NCBI RefSeq assembly: GCF_002105535.1
Contig: NZ_CP015848.1
Span: forward strand, 1,736,907-1,800,906
Length of the DNA stretch: 64,000 bases
Reading direction: 5' to 3'
Source: Magnetospirillum sp. ME-1
Lineage (GTDB): Bacteria > Pseudomonadota > Alphaproteobacteria > Rhodospirillales > Magnetospirillaceae
Every line of letters starts with the position of its first letter. Position 1 is the stretch's first letter. This document shows positions 19,614 to 28,639 of this stretch, piece by piece. Below the pieces are notes generated by a model. That model did no database searches. It had not been told where the DNA came from and worked only from the letters and a program-made list of their open reading frames with translations. The position numbers and the translations under genes are program-made.

Positions 19614-19910
19614 ATGTCTGATCAGGAACGCATCATCGAATTGACCGCCACCCTCGCCGACGTGGTCTCCCGCAAGGTGGAGGAGATCAAGAAGGTGACC
19701 GGCACCACCCGCATCCTGGCGCTCAACGCCCTGATCGAAGCCGCCCGCGCCGGCGAGGCCGGCAAAGGCTTCGCCGTGGTGGCCGGCGAGGTGAAGAACG
19801 TGTCGGAAAGCATCGACGGCATCACCCAGTCGCTGGAAGCCGAGATGGGCGCCGCCGTCGACGAACTGGGCAAGCTTGCCGGCCGCCTGCGGGCCGACGC
19901 CGCCGAATAG
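19614..19910 (+). CDS. Stand-alone chemoreceptor signalling-tip protein
   Basis: The 98-residue protein is almost nothing but the conserved hairpin tip of a methyl-accepting chemotaxis protein: KVTGTTRILALNALIEAARA and GKGFAVVAGEVKNVSES (about 24-65), with short flanking helices. It lacks a sensor, membrane segments, HAMP domain and most of the methylation helices. Full receptors are 350 residues or more. It could be a cytoplasmic modulator of CheA arrays or a receptor remnant, but the frame is clean, begins with ATG after GGGAAGCG, and runs four bases from the next gene. Confidence 0.8.
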   Translation: MSDQERIIELTATLADVVSRKVEEIKKVTGTTRILALNALIEAARAGEAGKGFAVVAGEVKNVSESIDGITQSLEAEMGAAVDELGKLAGRLRADAAE

Positions 19911-19914
19911 TCCG

Positions 19915-21588
19915 ATGTTCCCGCCCCCCAGGATCAGCCGCCCCCTCGCCTCGTTCGGCCTTGCCGTGCTGCTGGGCCTGGGGGCCGCCGGCCCGGCCGT
20001 GGCCGGCTATGACGAGGGGCTGGCCGCCTATCAGAAGCGGGACTGGCCCGCCGCCATACGGGAATTCAAGCCGCTGGCCGCCCAGGGCAACGCCGCCGCC
20101 CAGGCCCGGCTAGGCCACATGCTGTTCGAGGGCTTGGGCGGCCCACGGGACGACGTCGAGGCGCTGCGCCTGCTCAACGCCGCCGCCTCGGCCGGCGATT
20201 CCCTGGCCCAGCACTTCCTGGGCAACGCCTATTTCAACGGCCGCGCTGTCCCTAAGGACATTTCCCAGGCCCTGGTCTGGTTCGGCCGCGCCGCCGACAA
20301 GGGCCAGCCGGAATCCCTTCACGCCATGGGCGAGATTCATTTCAACGGCCTCGGCATCAACAAGGACGAGGGCAAGGGCGTCGACTATTTCAGGCGCGCC
20401 GCCGAAAAGGGCTGGGCCGCCTCGCACGAACGCCTCGCCACCCTCAGCTGGGATGGCCGCGCCATGCCCACGGACAAGGCCAAGGCCCTGGAACACGCCC
20501 GCATCGCCGCCGAGGCAGGCCGCCCCGTCGCCCAGTTCGTTCTGGGCCTGGGCTACCTGCTGGGCCAGGGGGGCGTGGAGAAGGATCTGGCCAAGGCCGC
20601 CCCATGGTTCCGCAAGGCCGCCGACCAGGGACACCCCCAATCCCAGCACAATCTCGGCGTCATGTACGCCAACGGCCAGGGCGTGCCGAAATCCCCGGTG
20701 GACGCCTATGTCTGGATGGCACTGGGCGCCCAGCGGGCACCGGCCAATCTGAAGGCCAATTACGAGAAGGAAAGCGAAGCGGCCGCCTCCCGCCTGTCTC
20801 CCGCCGAACTGGAGACCGCGCGCGGCCGGATCGCCCAATGGAAGCCGAGCAACGCCGCGGGAGTCCAGGTGGCCGGCGCCGCCCCTTCCGCCCCCGCTCC
20901 GGCGCCGCCCGCGGCCCAGCAACCGGCCACCGCCCCGCCGCGTCCCACCGGCGGAAAGATGACCACCGGATCGGGCTTCGTGGTGTCCACCGACGGCGTG
21001 GTGATGACCAACGCCCATGTGGTGGAGCAATGCCGCACCATCACCGTCAAGCCCCAGGACGGCCCCGCCGAGATCGCCTCGCTGAAGGCCAAGGACGGCG
21101 CCAACGACCTGGCCCTGCTGAAAACCTCGCTGCGGCTGCCGGAAATCGCCCGCTTCCGCCAGGACCGGCCGCTGCGCTCGGGCGACGAGGTGGTGGTCAT
21201 CGGCTATCCCCTGTCCTCGCTGCTGTCGCGCGAACCCAACGTCACCGCCGGCGTGGTCAGCGCGCTCAACGGCATGCGCGGCGACCCGCGCCACTACCAG
21301 ATCACCGCCCCCGTCCAGAAGGGCAATTCCGGCGGGCCGCTGATCGACATGGGCGGCAACATCGTCGGCGTGGTCACCTCCAAGCTGAACGCCATGAAGA
21401 TCGCCGACAAGACCGGCGACCTGCCCCAGAACATCAATTTCGCCATCAAGGCCGATCTGGCCCGCAGCTATCTGGACAGCAACGGCGTCAACTACCAGAC
21501 GGCGGCGTCCTCTGCGCAATTGTCGGTGGCCGACGTGGGCGAGCGCATCAAGCGCGTCACCGTCTTCATCGAGTGCCGGGTGGAGTAG
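19915..21588 (+). CDS. Secreted Sel1-repeat / trypsin-like serine protease
   Basis: The 557-residue protein has a signal peptide (about 1-30, ending AVAGY), about seven Sel1-type repeats (residues 40-270, e.g. GNAAAQARLGHMLFEGLGG), a proline-alanine linker (about 315-345), and a trypsin-like S1C protease domain. The catalytic triad is visible: His in TNAHVVEQC, Asp in NDLALLKT and Ser in GNSGGPLIDMGG. It should act in the periplasm or outside the cell. The start at 19915 is four bases after the receptor-tip gene, so they are probably co-transcribed. There is no PDZ domain, unlike DegP. Confidence 0.88.
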   Translation: MFPPPRISRPLASFGLAVLLGLGAAGPAVAGYDEGLAAYQKRDWPAAIREFKPLAAQGNAAAQARLGHMLFEGLGGPRDDVEALRLLNAAASAGDSLAQHFLGNAYFNGRAVPKDISQALVWFGRAADKGQPESLHAMGEIHFNGLGINKDEGKGVDYFRRAAEKGWAASHERLATLSWDGRAMPTDKAKALEHARIAAEAGRPVAQFVLGLGYLLGQGGVEKDLAKAAPWFRKAADQGHPQSQHNLGVMYANGQGVPKSPVDAYVWMALGAQRAPANLKANYEKESEAAASRLSPAELETARGRIAQWKPSNAAGVQVAGAAPSAPAPAPPAAQQPATAPPRPTGGKMTTGSGFVVSTDGVVMTNAHVVEQCRTITVKPQDGPAEIASLKAKDGANDLALLKTSLRLPEIARFRQDRPLRSGDEVVVIGYPLSSLLSREPNVTAGVVSALNGMRGDPRHYQITAPVQKGNSGGPLIDMGGNIVGVVTSKLNAMKIADKTGDLPQNINFAIKADLARSYLDSNGVNYQTAASSAQLSVADVGERIKRVTVFIECRVE

Positions 21589-21652
21589 GGTTCGACAAGG
21601 AGCCCCTCGCCAGCCTGGTGATTCCACACAGGATTCCGGCGCAACAGCATGG

Positions 21653-21675
21653 ATGGCCGGGACGAGCCCGGCCAT
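21653..21675. terminator. Palindrome between convergent genes
   Basis: ATGGCCGGG (21653-21661), loop ACGAG, CCCGGCCAT (21667-21675) lies between two converging genes. Similar ATGGCCGGG palindromes are common intergenic repeats in related bacteria (recollection). It may act as a bidirectional terminator. Confidence 0.5.
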
Positions 21676-21704
21676 GACGATAAAGAAAGGGAAAGGCGGA
21701 GGCC

Positions 21705-22145
21705 CTAAGCCCGTTTGCGCACCCAGGGCAGGATGCGGCCGCGCATCTTGCGGTCGGTTTTCATGATGTGCTCCTGCAGCCAGATGGCCAGGAAGCTGCG
21801 CATGTTGTCGGTGGCGACCTTCAGGTCGCCCCAATCGCCGGCCCGGTGCTTGACCAGGAATTTGTCCAGCGTGGCGCGCAATTCGTCGTGCTGGCGCTTG
21901 TTCTCGGCGTAGCCTTCGTAATTGGCCTCCAGTTGCGCCGTCTCTTCCCGCTCGAAATGGTCGTGCACATAGGCCTGGAGGCGTTCGAGAATGCGGCCGA
22001 TCTCTGCCGGATCCACCTGCCCGGAGGTGGTCTTGCAGGCCTCCTCGAATTGCCTGACCAGGGCGAACAGCTCCTGGTGGTCGTCATCGACCACGTCGAT
22101 GCCGACCCGCATGTGCTCCTGCCAGGTTGCCACGCATACCTCCAT
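21705..22145 (-). CDS. Bacteriohemerythrin
   Basis: A 146-residue hemerythrin with ligand motifs VDDDHQELF, HDHFEREETAQLE, QHDELRATLD and WLQEHIMKTDRKM. The ATG at 22145 (MEVCVATWQEHMRVGID) is preferred over an in-frame ATG at 22178. It is the third hemerythrin gene in the window and the most divergent in its C-terminal tail. It lies downstream of the signalling operon but has its own spacer of 57 bases. Confidence 0.9.
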   Translation of the reverse strand: MEVCVATWQEHMRVGIDVVDDDHQELFALVRQFEEACKTTSGQVDPAEIGRILERLQAYVHDHFEREETAQLEANYEGYAENKRQHDELRATLDKFLVKHRAGDWGDLKVATDNMRSFLAIWLQEHIMKTDRKMRGRILPWVRKRA

Positions 22146-22202
22146 CCCTTCCCGACCCACCGGAAAGGATGCGCCCATCGGTATTGGCTGGCAAGAAACG
22201 GA

Positions 22203-22655
22203 TTATGGCGAGCTGAGATCGAAAGATGGCCCGCCGTTGCGCTGTGTGGCGCGCAGCCGCCGGGCCGCCTCGACGTCCAGCTCCATGTTGAAGTCCTTGC
22301 GGTAGCTGGTGGTGGCGCCCACCGCTTCGTCGACCACCAGGCCCAGGACGGCGGCGCCGCCGGTGAAGACGATGAAGGCGGTATTGCCCCACAGCCAGCC
22401 GCTGCCCCCCGCATTCAGGGTGTTGACGGTGCGCCTGAAGCCCGGGGCCTCGCAGGTGACGGTGATGGGGGCCGCCTTGTGCGGCAATTGCACCTGGGCC
22501 GGAGTGACGATGTCGGCGGAAAAGCCGTCGCCACTCAGATGGCAGCGGGCCCCGGCCGGCTGGGTGGCGATGTTGACCTCCGACGACGGGCCGTTGACCA
22601 TGGAGGCGCATCCGGCCGCCAGCAAAGCGGCCGAAACCGCGCAGAAATGCTTCAC
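22203..22655 (-). CDS. Putative lipoprotein with PEGA-like fold
   Basis: The 150-residue protein starts at a GTG whose codon overlaps the preceding stop (GTGA, 22652-22655), so it is translationally coupled to the MBL/CNB gene. The signal peptide ends in a lipobox LLAAGC, predicting a lipid-anchored protein. The mature part begins SEVNIATQPAGARCHLSG, a beta-rich pattern like PEGA domains, and contains one hydrophobic segment (about 90-110, NTAFIVFTGGAAVLGLVV). The function is unknown; it closes the FecR/CHASE2/CHAT operon. Confidence 0.65.
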   Translation of the reverse strand: MKHFCAVSAALLAAGCASMVNGPSSEVNIATQPAGARCHLSGDGFSADIVTPAQVQLPHKAAPITVTCEAPGFRRTVNTLNAGGSGWLWGNTAFIVFTGGAAVLGLVVDEAVGATTSYRKDFNMELDVEAARRLRATQRNGGPSFDLSSP

Positions 22656-24868
22656 GACGGGACTCCCGCGTCCTGCCGCTGGGAGGAGAAGATGCGCTGG
22701 CGGCGCTGGTACAATTCCAGCAGCTTCCACCGCGCCACCGGGATGTCGCGCACCATGGAGCCCGGCACCAGCAGCAATTCGCTGCGCATGGCCGCCACCA
22801 GACGCCCCTGCCCGGCCTGGGAGAACAGGACCTCGGATTCGTTCAAAGGCTCGCCGATGCCGCAATATTCGACCACGGCGCCGTCCATATGACGGTCGAG
22901 ACGGCCGTCTCGGACCATGAAGACGAAGTCCTGGCCGGTCATGTCGATCTCCTCGCCGGTGGCGAGGTAATAGGGCTGGCAGGTCTCGGCGATGCGCACC
23001 TCGGTGAGGTTGGACAGGCTTTCGCCAAACAGCCAGGTGTGATTGAAGAAATTCCTGAGATCGGCAAGGCGCGAGATGCGCTCGCTCATCTCGTTGCGCT
23101 CGACGAAGCTGCGGTACAGCCCGGACGGGATCTTCAGCGCGCGCACGAAGCTGAGCGCCCGGTAGGTCTCGAACGACGGCTCGCCCGACAGGGCGTAGGA
23201 CTCGCCGATCATGGCACCGGCCGAAAGCATGGCGGTCTGGTCGGAATCGGGCTCGATGGTCTCCACCAGTCCCGTCAGGATCAGGTGGACGTCGTCGCAA
23301 TAGCTGCCTTCGCGCAGCAGGATGGTTTCCGGGTTGAAAGTCACCACCGGGTGGTTGAGCAGAATGCGGATCTGATGCTCGGGCACGCCCAGGAAGTACT
23401 CGGCCAGATAGCCGTGGGCGGCGCGCAGGCGGTATTCCTGGTAGGACGGGATCAGGGCGTCCACGGTGCCGAAGGGCGCGCCCGAGCCGATGCTCTTCTG
23501 CGCCTTGGTAAGCTGAAGGGCGGTGTGGGACAGGATGATCTTTTCCGACTTGTCCTCGCGGAAATCCTCGGCGCAGCCATGGATCAGGCCGCCGCCGATA
23601 TCCAGCTTCTTGACGTCGGCGGGGACCAGATAATCCTCGCGCACCTGGACCATCAGCTCGCTGCTGATGCCGTGGCGGGTCTCGTCGTCGTCCACCATCT
23701 GCCCCAGCACGTCCAGCGACACGATGTCGGCCATGTGGGCGTAGGAGCGGAACCCGTCCTCCCACGGGGTGCGGAAATGAAAGACGGTGGTCTCCACCGG
23801 ATGGGGCGAGAAGATGGGGCGCACCTCCAGCCCGTCGATATCGTTCCACACGCCCAGTTGCAGGTCGCAGATCTCGAAATATTCACCGAACGAGTCTTCG
23901 CCGATATTGGTCAGCGCCGCCAGCTTCTTGGCCACCGAGGAGCGCACCGCCGGCAGAGCGTAGTACTTGATGCGGTGGTCGGCGCGGAACAGGGTGGTCA
24001 GGCCGCAGAAATGGTCGTCGTGGCAATGGGTGTGGAAGATGCCCTCCACCTCCTGCACGCCGATGCCCAGCGCCTGCAGCGCCGAATGGATGTTGGGGCC
24101 GGCGTCGATCAGGTAGATCTTGCCCTGGAACATCAGGATGGAGGACATGGCGGCCCGTTCCGGGTCCCAGCCGTCGCCTTCGCCCGAATGGACCACCGAG
24201 AAGTACTCGCGCTCCAGGTCGTGGTAGCCCAGGTGGTAGGGCGTCTCGTAGGTGCGGCCCGCCCCCAGGTTGAGGTCGACCATGACCGTTTCGTCTGCGT
24301 ATGCAAACTCGAAGACGTTGACCTCCAGACGCCGCACCGTCACCCCACCGGGCAGGATGGCCGCGCCGTCGCCGATGATGCAGGTGTCGAGCAGATCCTG
24401 GGGCGGGCGAATCGCCCCGAAGGCGAAGCGCAGCTTCATGCGCATCCATTCGGCGGCCATGTCGGGCGGCACCTGGGCGGCGATCAACTCCTCTTCCGAC
24501 AGCAGGCCGTAATTGCCGCGCATGACGTATTCCATCTGCGCCTCGACCTGCTGGGCCAGGCCCATCAGCAAAGGCTTGCGCCCCGAGCAATTGGGATGGC
24601 CGGGAATGATCATTCCCTGGCGGTAGAGCATCTGCAGGATGGGAAATTCCGACAGATTGGAGAACGCGCCGTTCTGCAGCGGCACGTCGGACAGCAGGAT
24701 GGCGTTGGGGCCGGTCTCGAACGTCACCCCGGCCCGTTCGGTGGGAACGATCAGGCCGCGCTTGATCAGATGCTTGACGCTGTCGGCGGGACAGCCGCAC
24801 AGGACGCGCAGATCCGCTTCCGGGACCTCGACCCAGCTTATACCCGACGATACAGCAACGACCCGCAT
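22652..24868 (-). CDS. MBL-fold hydrolase with two cyclic-nucleotide-binding-like domains
   Basis: The 738-residue cytoplasmic protein has an unrecognised N-terminal region (about 1-235). A metallo-beta-lactamase domain follows, with motif HTHCHDDH at residues 279-286 (His279, His281, His283, Asp285, His286), then SPHPVETTVFHF and LSHTALQ. Two tandem CNB-like domains lie at about 495-600 and 610-715. The first has a plausible phosphate-binding cassette, MIGESYALSG followed by YRALS, with the expected Glu and Arg. The second looks degenerate. It probably senses cAMP from the upstream cyclase and acts as a hydrolase on an unknown substrate. The ATG at 24868 follows GGGGGGAAG. Confidence 0.75.
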   Translation of the reverse strand: MRVVAVSSGISWVEVPEADLRVLCGCPADSVKHLIKRGLIVPTERAGVTFETGPNAILLSDVPLQNGAFSNLSEFPILQMLYRQGMIIPGHPNCSGRKPLLMGLAQQVEAQMEYVMRGNYGLLSEEELIAAQVPPDMAAEWMRMKLRFAFGAIRPPQDLLDTCIIGDGAAILPGGVTVRRLEVNVFEFAYADETVMVDLNLGAGRTYETPYHLGYHDLEREYFSVVHSGEGDGWDPERAAMSSILMFQGKIYLIDAGPNIHSALQALGIGVQEVEGIFHTHCHDDHFCGLTTLFRADHRIKYYALPAVRSSVAKKLAALTNIGEDSFGEYFEICDLQLGVWNDIDGLEVRPIFSPHPVETTVFHFRTPWEDGFRSYAHMADIVSLDVLGQMVDDDETRHGISSELMVQVREDYLVPADVKKLDIGGGLIHGCAEDFREDKSEKIILSHTALQLTKAQKSIGSGAPFGTVDALIPSYQEYRLRAAHGYLAEYFLGVPEHQIRILLNHPVVTFNPETILLREGSYCDDVHLILTGLVETIEPDSDQTAMLSAGAMIGESYALSGEPSFETYRALSFVRALKIPSGLYRSFVERNEMSERISRLADLRNFFNHTWLFGESLSNLTEVRIAETCQPYYLATGEEIDMTGQDFVFMVRDGRLDRHMDGAVVEYCGIGEPLNESEVLFSQAGQGRLVAAMRSELLLVPGSMVRDIPVARWKLLELYQRRQRIFSSQRQDAGVPS

Positions 24869-24930
24869 GCGGCTTCCCCCCACAGGACCGCGTTCCGGTT
24901 TTGGCTGTGAATGACGCCCGACTTTCGCCA

Positions 24931-27900
24931 TCAACCACCAACCATGAAGAATGCCGACCAGATGTACGGCATGCTCCACTGGCTGTTGCGCAACATTTCC
25001 AGCTGAGCCTCCCGCAAGGCATCATGAGGAGTCTTGCCCGCCAGAAGCCTTTTGTAAAGAGCCGCCATCAAGGTCTGGGTTCCGGCGTCGCTGACTTCCC
25101 ACAGGGAAGACACCACCGACTGGGCCCCCGCCTCCTGGAACGAGCGCCTCAAGCCATAGACGCCCTCGCCCTCGTGGACCTCGCCCAGGCCGGTTTCGCA
25201 GGCCGACAGGATGGCCAGCTTGGTGCCGGTGAGATCGAGGCCCAGCACCTCCAGCGCGGTGAGCACGCCATCGTTGTCGGTATCGATGTCGCCCAGCACC
25301 TGGGCGTTGGAGTTGATGCCGGCAAAGGCCAGGCCGGCGCGCAGCAGCGGATTGTCGCCGGGCGGCGGGAACTGGAAGTCCGAGGAGCGCTGCAGTTTCA
25401 ACAGGCGCTTCCTCAGCGTATCGTCGGCCTTGAGGAAGAAGCCGTGGGTGGCGATATGCAGCACCTCGGGCGGCTCGTTCATCTCGCGCAGCACTTTTTC
25501 CTGGGCGGCGGCCTTGGAGTAGATGTTGGTGGGCTTGCCCTGGCTCTCCACCGTCTTGACGATCAGCTGGCCTTCCTTCTCGGCGCCGGGCAGCGGGTCG
25601 AACTTCAGGCCGCGCATGCCGCTCATGCCGCGCACCGCCGACTGGACGTCGTTGCCGGCCGAGCGCGACCGCGCCTTTTCCAGGGTCGCCTTGCCGGTCA
25701 CTTCCTCGGTGTTGTAGTCGGGGCCGGCATTGATCAGATAGCCGCCCTTGGCCGCCGGAATGGACGACGGCAGCAGGTCGCGGCTGGAATTCAGGACATG
25801 CAGGTCGACCCGCTCGATCAGGTACTTACGGTTGGGCTCCACCAGGGCGCTGATGGGCAGGATGTTCAGCATGCCGTCGGGAATGACGTAGACCTTCTTG
25901 CGCCCGCCCAGCGCACGGTCCAGCGGCTGCCACACCTGCTTGTGGACCTGCTGGCCGATATCGAGGAGATCGTCCATGTCGATCTCTTCGTTCTGGATCT
26001 CGGTGCGGTACTTGACGATGGCCTCGTCGATGGTCTTGAGCGAATCGTACTTCACCAGACCATAGACGGGATTGTCGCCATCCTTGCGTAGCGTGGCGGC
26101 CACCAGCTTCTGGCTGCCGTCCTCGCCGTAGATGAAGAAGTCGACCACCACGGATTCGGCCGGCAGCGCCTTGACCAGATCGTCCAGCGCGATGGCCGCC
26201 ACCGAATGCTGGAAGCGGGTGGAGGCGCGTCCCAGCGCGCCCTGAAGGTCGTTGATCTTCTCTTCCAGGCCGTTGATGACTTCGACGTGGTTGTCCTTGG
26301 TTTCCTCGGTGGGCCCCGACAGGGTCAGCGCGGCGAGGCGCTTTCTCACCTCGGCCAGTTCCTCGGTCAGCTTGGTCAGCTCGGGATCGCGCGATAGCCG
26401 CGTCACCTGCTGGATCTCCGACGCCACCTTGAGCAGCATGCCCTTGCGGTTGAGGCTGATTTCCATCAGCGCCTTGCCGGCGGTGGGCTCGTCCAGCTTG
26501 GTCAGCAGCGCCACGTAAGCCGCCAGTTCGGGGGCGTGCAGGCGGACATAGCCTTCGCGGGCGTTGTCGCCGGTGACGTAGAGCACCCGGTTGAGGAATT
26601 CGGTGCGGCGCTTGAAGGTGGTCTGGCGGGTGGCGAAGGCCGACTTGAGATCGCCCATGTCCTCCTGCACCGAGGCCAGGGTGTTCAGGGTCTCGAAGGT
26701 GTAGGGATGGCTCGGCCCCAGCGACGCCTCGTCGCCGGCCAGGGTCTTGGTCAGAAGGGCGCCGGCCTCCTTCAGCTTCTTCTGGGTGCGGTACAGCGCC
26801 GCCAGGTCGTGCATGGACCGCAGCGTGTCCAGATGCTTCTCGCCCAGTACCGAGCGCCGTCCGGCCAGCGCGGTGTCGAAGGCCTTCTCCGCCTCAATCA
26901 GCTTGCCCTGGCGATGCAGGGCGCGAGCCAGGTTGTTCAGCGCCTTCAAGGTGTTCTGGTGCCTGGGCCCATAGGCCTTGACCCAGGCCTCGTGCACCGT
27001 CTTGAACATGGGCGCCGCCCGGTCGTACTCGCCCTTCAGCATGTAGAGATAGGCGAGATTGTTGGTGGCGGCGATGGTGTCGGGATGCTTGGGCCCGATG
27101 GTCTTGCCGAACACGGTGATGACGCTCTGGTACAGCGGTTCGGCCTTGTCGAACACGCCCTGGCTTTCATAGAGCAGGGCCAGATTGTTCATGGTGGTGA
27201 GCGTCGCCGGATGGGTCTCGCCGAAGGCCTTGCGCCCGCCGTCCAGCGCGCCCCTTAAGAAAGGCTCGGCCCGCTCGTAGATGCCCTCCTTCTCGAGAAT
27301 CTCGCCCACGTTGTTGGCGGCGATCACCGTCGAGCGGTGCTCGTTGCCCAGCACCTTGCGGTAGCGTTCCCACGCGTCGGTGAAGGTCTTTTCCGCCTCC
27401 AGCAGGCGGCCCTGCTTGCGGTAGATGGAGGCCAGCGAGGACAGCGCCGCCACGGTGTTGGGATGGGCGGCGCCCAGCGCCTGGGTCTGGGCGTCCAGAA
27501 CCTCCTTGGCCATCTTCTCGGCGGCGTCGTACTCGCCGCGGTCGTCGAGAACGTCGGCCAGATCGCCCTTGGCCGACAGCAGGTTCGGCTGGTCGCCCGC
27601 CGCCTGGGCGTCGCGTACCACGGATTCCAGCATCGCCTGCGATTCCGGCAGGCGGCCCTGGCGGTGATAGAGCCCGCCGGCCTCGATGCGGGTGGTCAGG
27701 CTGAGCGGGTCGGCGGGCGCCACCGCCAGCTTCTGGATGGAAACCGCCTGATCCAGCAGGGTGGCGGCCGCAACGTAGTCGCCCTGGGCGCGCTTGAAGG
27801 CGCCCTGTTGCGCCAGGCAGCGCGAGAACTCGCCGTGGGCCTCGCCATAGACCTTGCGGCTGGCCGAACAGGCGGACTCCAGCAGCTTGTCGGCATCCTT

Positions 27901-28587
27901 GGCCTTGGACGCGTTGACCTGGGCGCGGGCCAGGGCCAGCTGCAGGCTGATGGTCTGGGGATGGGCGGCGCCCAGCCCGGTGGCGGACGCCTTGGCCGCC
28001 CACTCATAGATCTTCGCCGCCTCGCCGAACTTGGCCTGGGAGGAATAGAGCCCGGCCAGGGCCTGTTGCACCTTGACCGTTTCGGGGTGGGCGTCGCCCA
28101 GCGACGCCTGGGACAGCTTCACCGCCAATTGGTAATTGGCCTCGGATTCCTCGATCTTGCCGGCCAGCTGCTGCAGGGCGGCCAGGTCGGTGGCGCTGAT
28201 GATGGTGGCCAGATGGCCCTCGCCCAGATTGTCCTTGGCGATGGACAGCGCCTGGGCCGCCTCCTCGATGGCCTTGGGCAGATCGCCGCCGCCCGCCGAG
28301 GCGATGGCCTGCTGGTGGGTGCGGTTCCACAGCATGGCGGCGCGCTGTTTCGCCTGGGGCACGCCGGACGCCGCCTGCTGCTTCTCGGCCACCCAGGCGG
28401 GCAGCGTCGAACGGGCCTTGGTGATCTCGGCCCCCAGGCGCTGGACGTCGGCCGACTTGCCGGCGGCCATGGCGTCGCGCGCCTGGCCGATCAGGTCGTC
28501 GGCGGATTGGGCCAGGGCCGGAGAGGCGGCGATCAGCACCGCCAAAGCGGCGCCACTCAGCAACGTCAAGGCACGCGAAGCCATCAT
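24931..28587 (-). CDS. Secreted TPR-CHAT caspase-like protein
   Basis: The 1218-residue protein has a signal peptide (about 1-27, ending SPALAQ), a long array of tetratricopeptide repeats of the 42-residue kinesin-light-chain type (about 90-720, e.g. AAHPNTVAALSSLASIY), a coiled region (about 770-850), and a C-terminal CHAT peptidase domain. The catalytic dyad is intact: His1048 in HIATHGFFL and Cys1130 in SACETGLGEV. CHAT proteases are related to caspases and separase. Export implies action in the periplasm or at the surface. The ATG at 28587 follows GAGAGAGGG. It lies between the cyclase gene and the MBL/CNB gene. Confidence 0.88.
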   Translation of the reverse strand: MMASRALTLLSGAALAVLIAASPALAQSADDLIGQARDAMAAGKSADVQRLGAEITKARSTLPAWVAEKQQAASGVPQAKQRAAMLWNRTHQQAIASAGGGDLPKAIEEAAQALSIAKDNLGEGHLATIISATDLAALQQLAGKIEESEANYQLAVKLSQASLGDAHPETVKVQQALAGLYSSQAKFGEAAKIYEWAAKASATGLGAAHPQTISLQLALARAQVNASKAKDADKLLESACSASRKVYGEAHGEFSRCLAQQGAFKRAQGDYVAAATLLDQAVSIQKLAVAPADPLSLTTRIEAGGLYHRQGRLPESQAMLESVVRDAQAAGDQPNLLSAKGDLADVLDDRGEYDAAEKMAKEVLDAQTQALGAAHPNTVAALSSLASIYRKQGRLLEAEKTFTDAWERYRKVLGNEHRSTVIAANNVGEILEKEGIYERAEPFLRGALDGGRKAFGETHPATLTTMNNLALLYESQGVFDKAEPLYQSVITVFGKTIGPKHPDTIAATNNLAYLYMLKGEYDRAAPMFKTVHEAWVKAYGPRHQNTLKALNNLARALHRQGKLIEAEKAFDTALAGRRSVLGEKHLDTLRSMHDLAALYRTQKKLKEAGALLTKTLAGDEASLGPSHPYTFETLNTLASVQEDMGDLKSAFATRQTTFKRRTEFLNRVLYVTGDNAREGYVRLHAPELAAYVALLTKLDEPTAGKALMEISLNRKGMLLKVASEIQQVTRLSRDPELTKLTEELAEVRKRLAALTLSGPTEETKDNHVEVINGLEEKINDLQGALGRASTRFQHSVAAIALDDLVKALPAESVVVDFFIYGEDGSQKLVAATLRKDGDNPVYGLVKYDSLKTIDEAIVKYRTEIQNEEIDMDDLLDIGQQVHKQVWQPLDRALGGRKKVYVIPDGMLNILPISALVEPNRKYLIERVDLHVLNSSRDLLPSSIPAAKGGYLINAGPDYNTEEVTGKATLEKARSRSAGNDVQSAVRGMSGMRGLKFDPLPGAEKEGQLIVKTVESQGKPTNIYSKAAAQEKVLREMNEPPEVLHIATHGFFLKADDTLRKRLLKLQRSSDFQFPPPGDNPLLRAGLAFAGINSNAQVLGDIDTDNDGVLTALEVLGLDLTGTKLAILSACETGLGEVHEGEGVYGLRRSFQEAGAQSVVSSLWEVSDAGTQTLMAALYKRLLAGKTPHDALREAQLEMLRNSQWSMPYIWSAFFMVGG

Positions 28588-28639
28588 TGAACCCTCTCTC
28601 TTGTGCCGCCGGCCATTCCCCAATGCCCGATAGTGACGG

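Noticed and set aside
22203-23849. 548-codon minus-strand frame joining the lipoprotein to upstream sequence
   Set aside because: Upstream part is a shadow of the MBL/CNB gene; the true start is the GTG at 22655.
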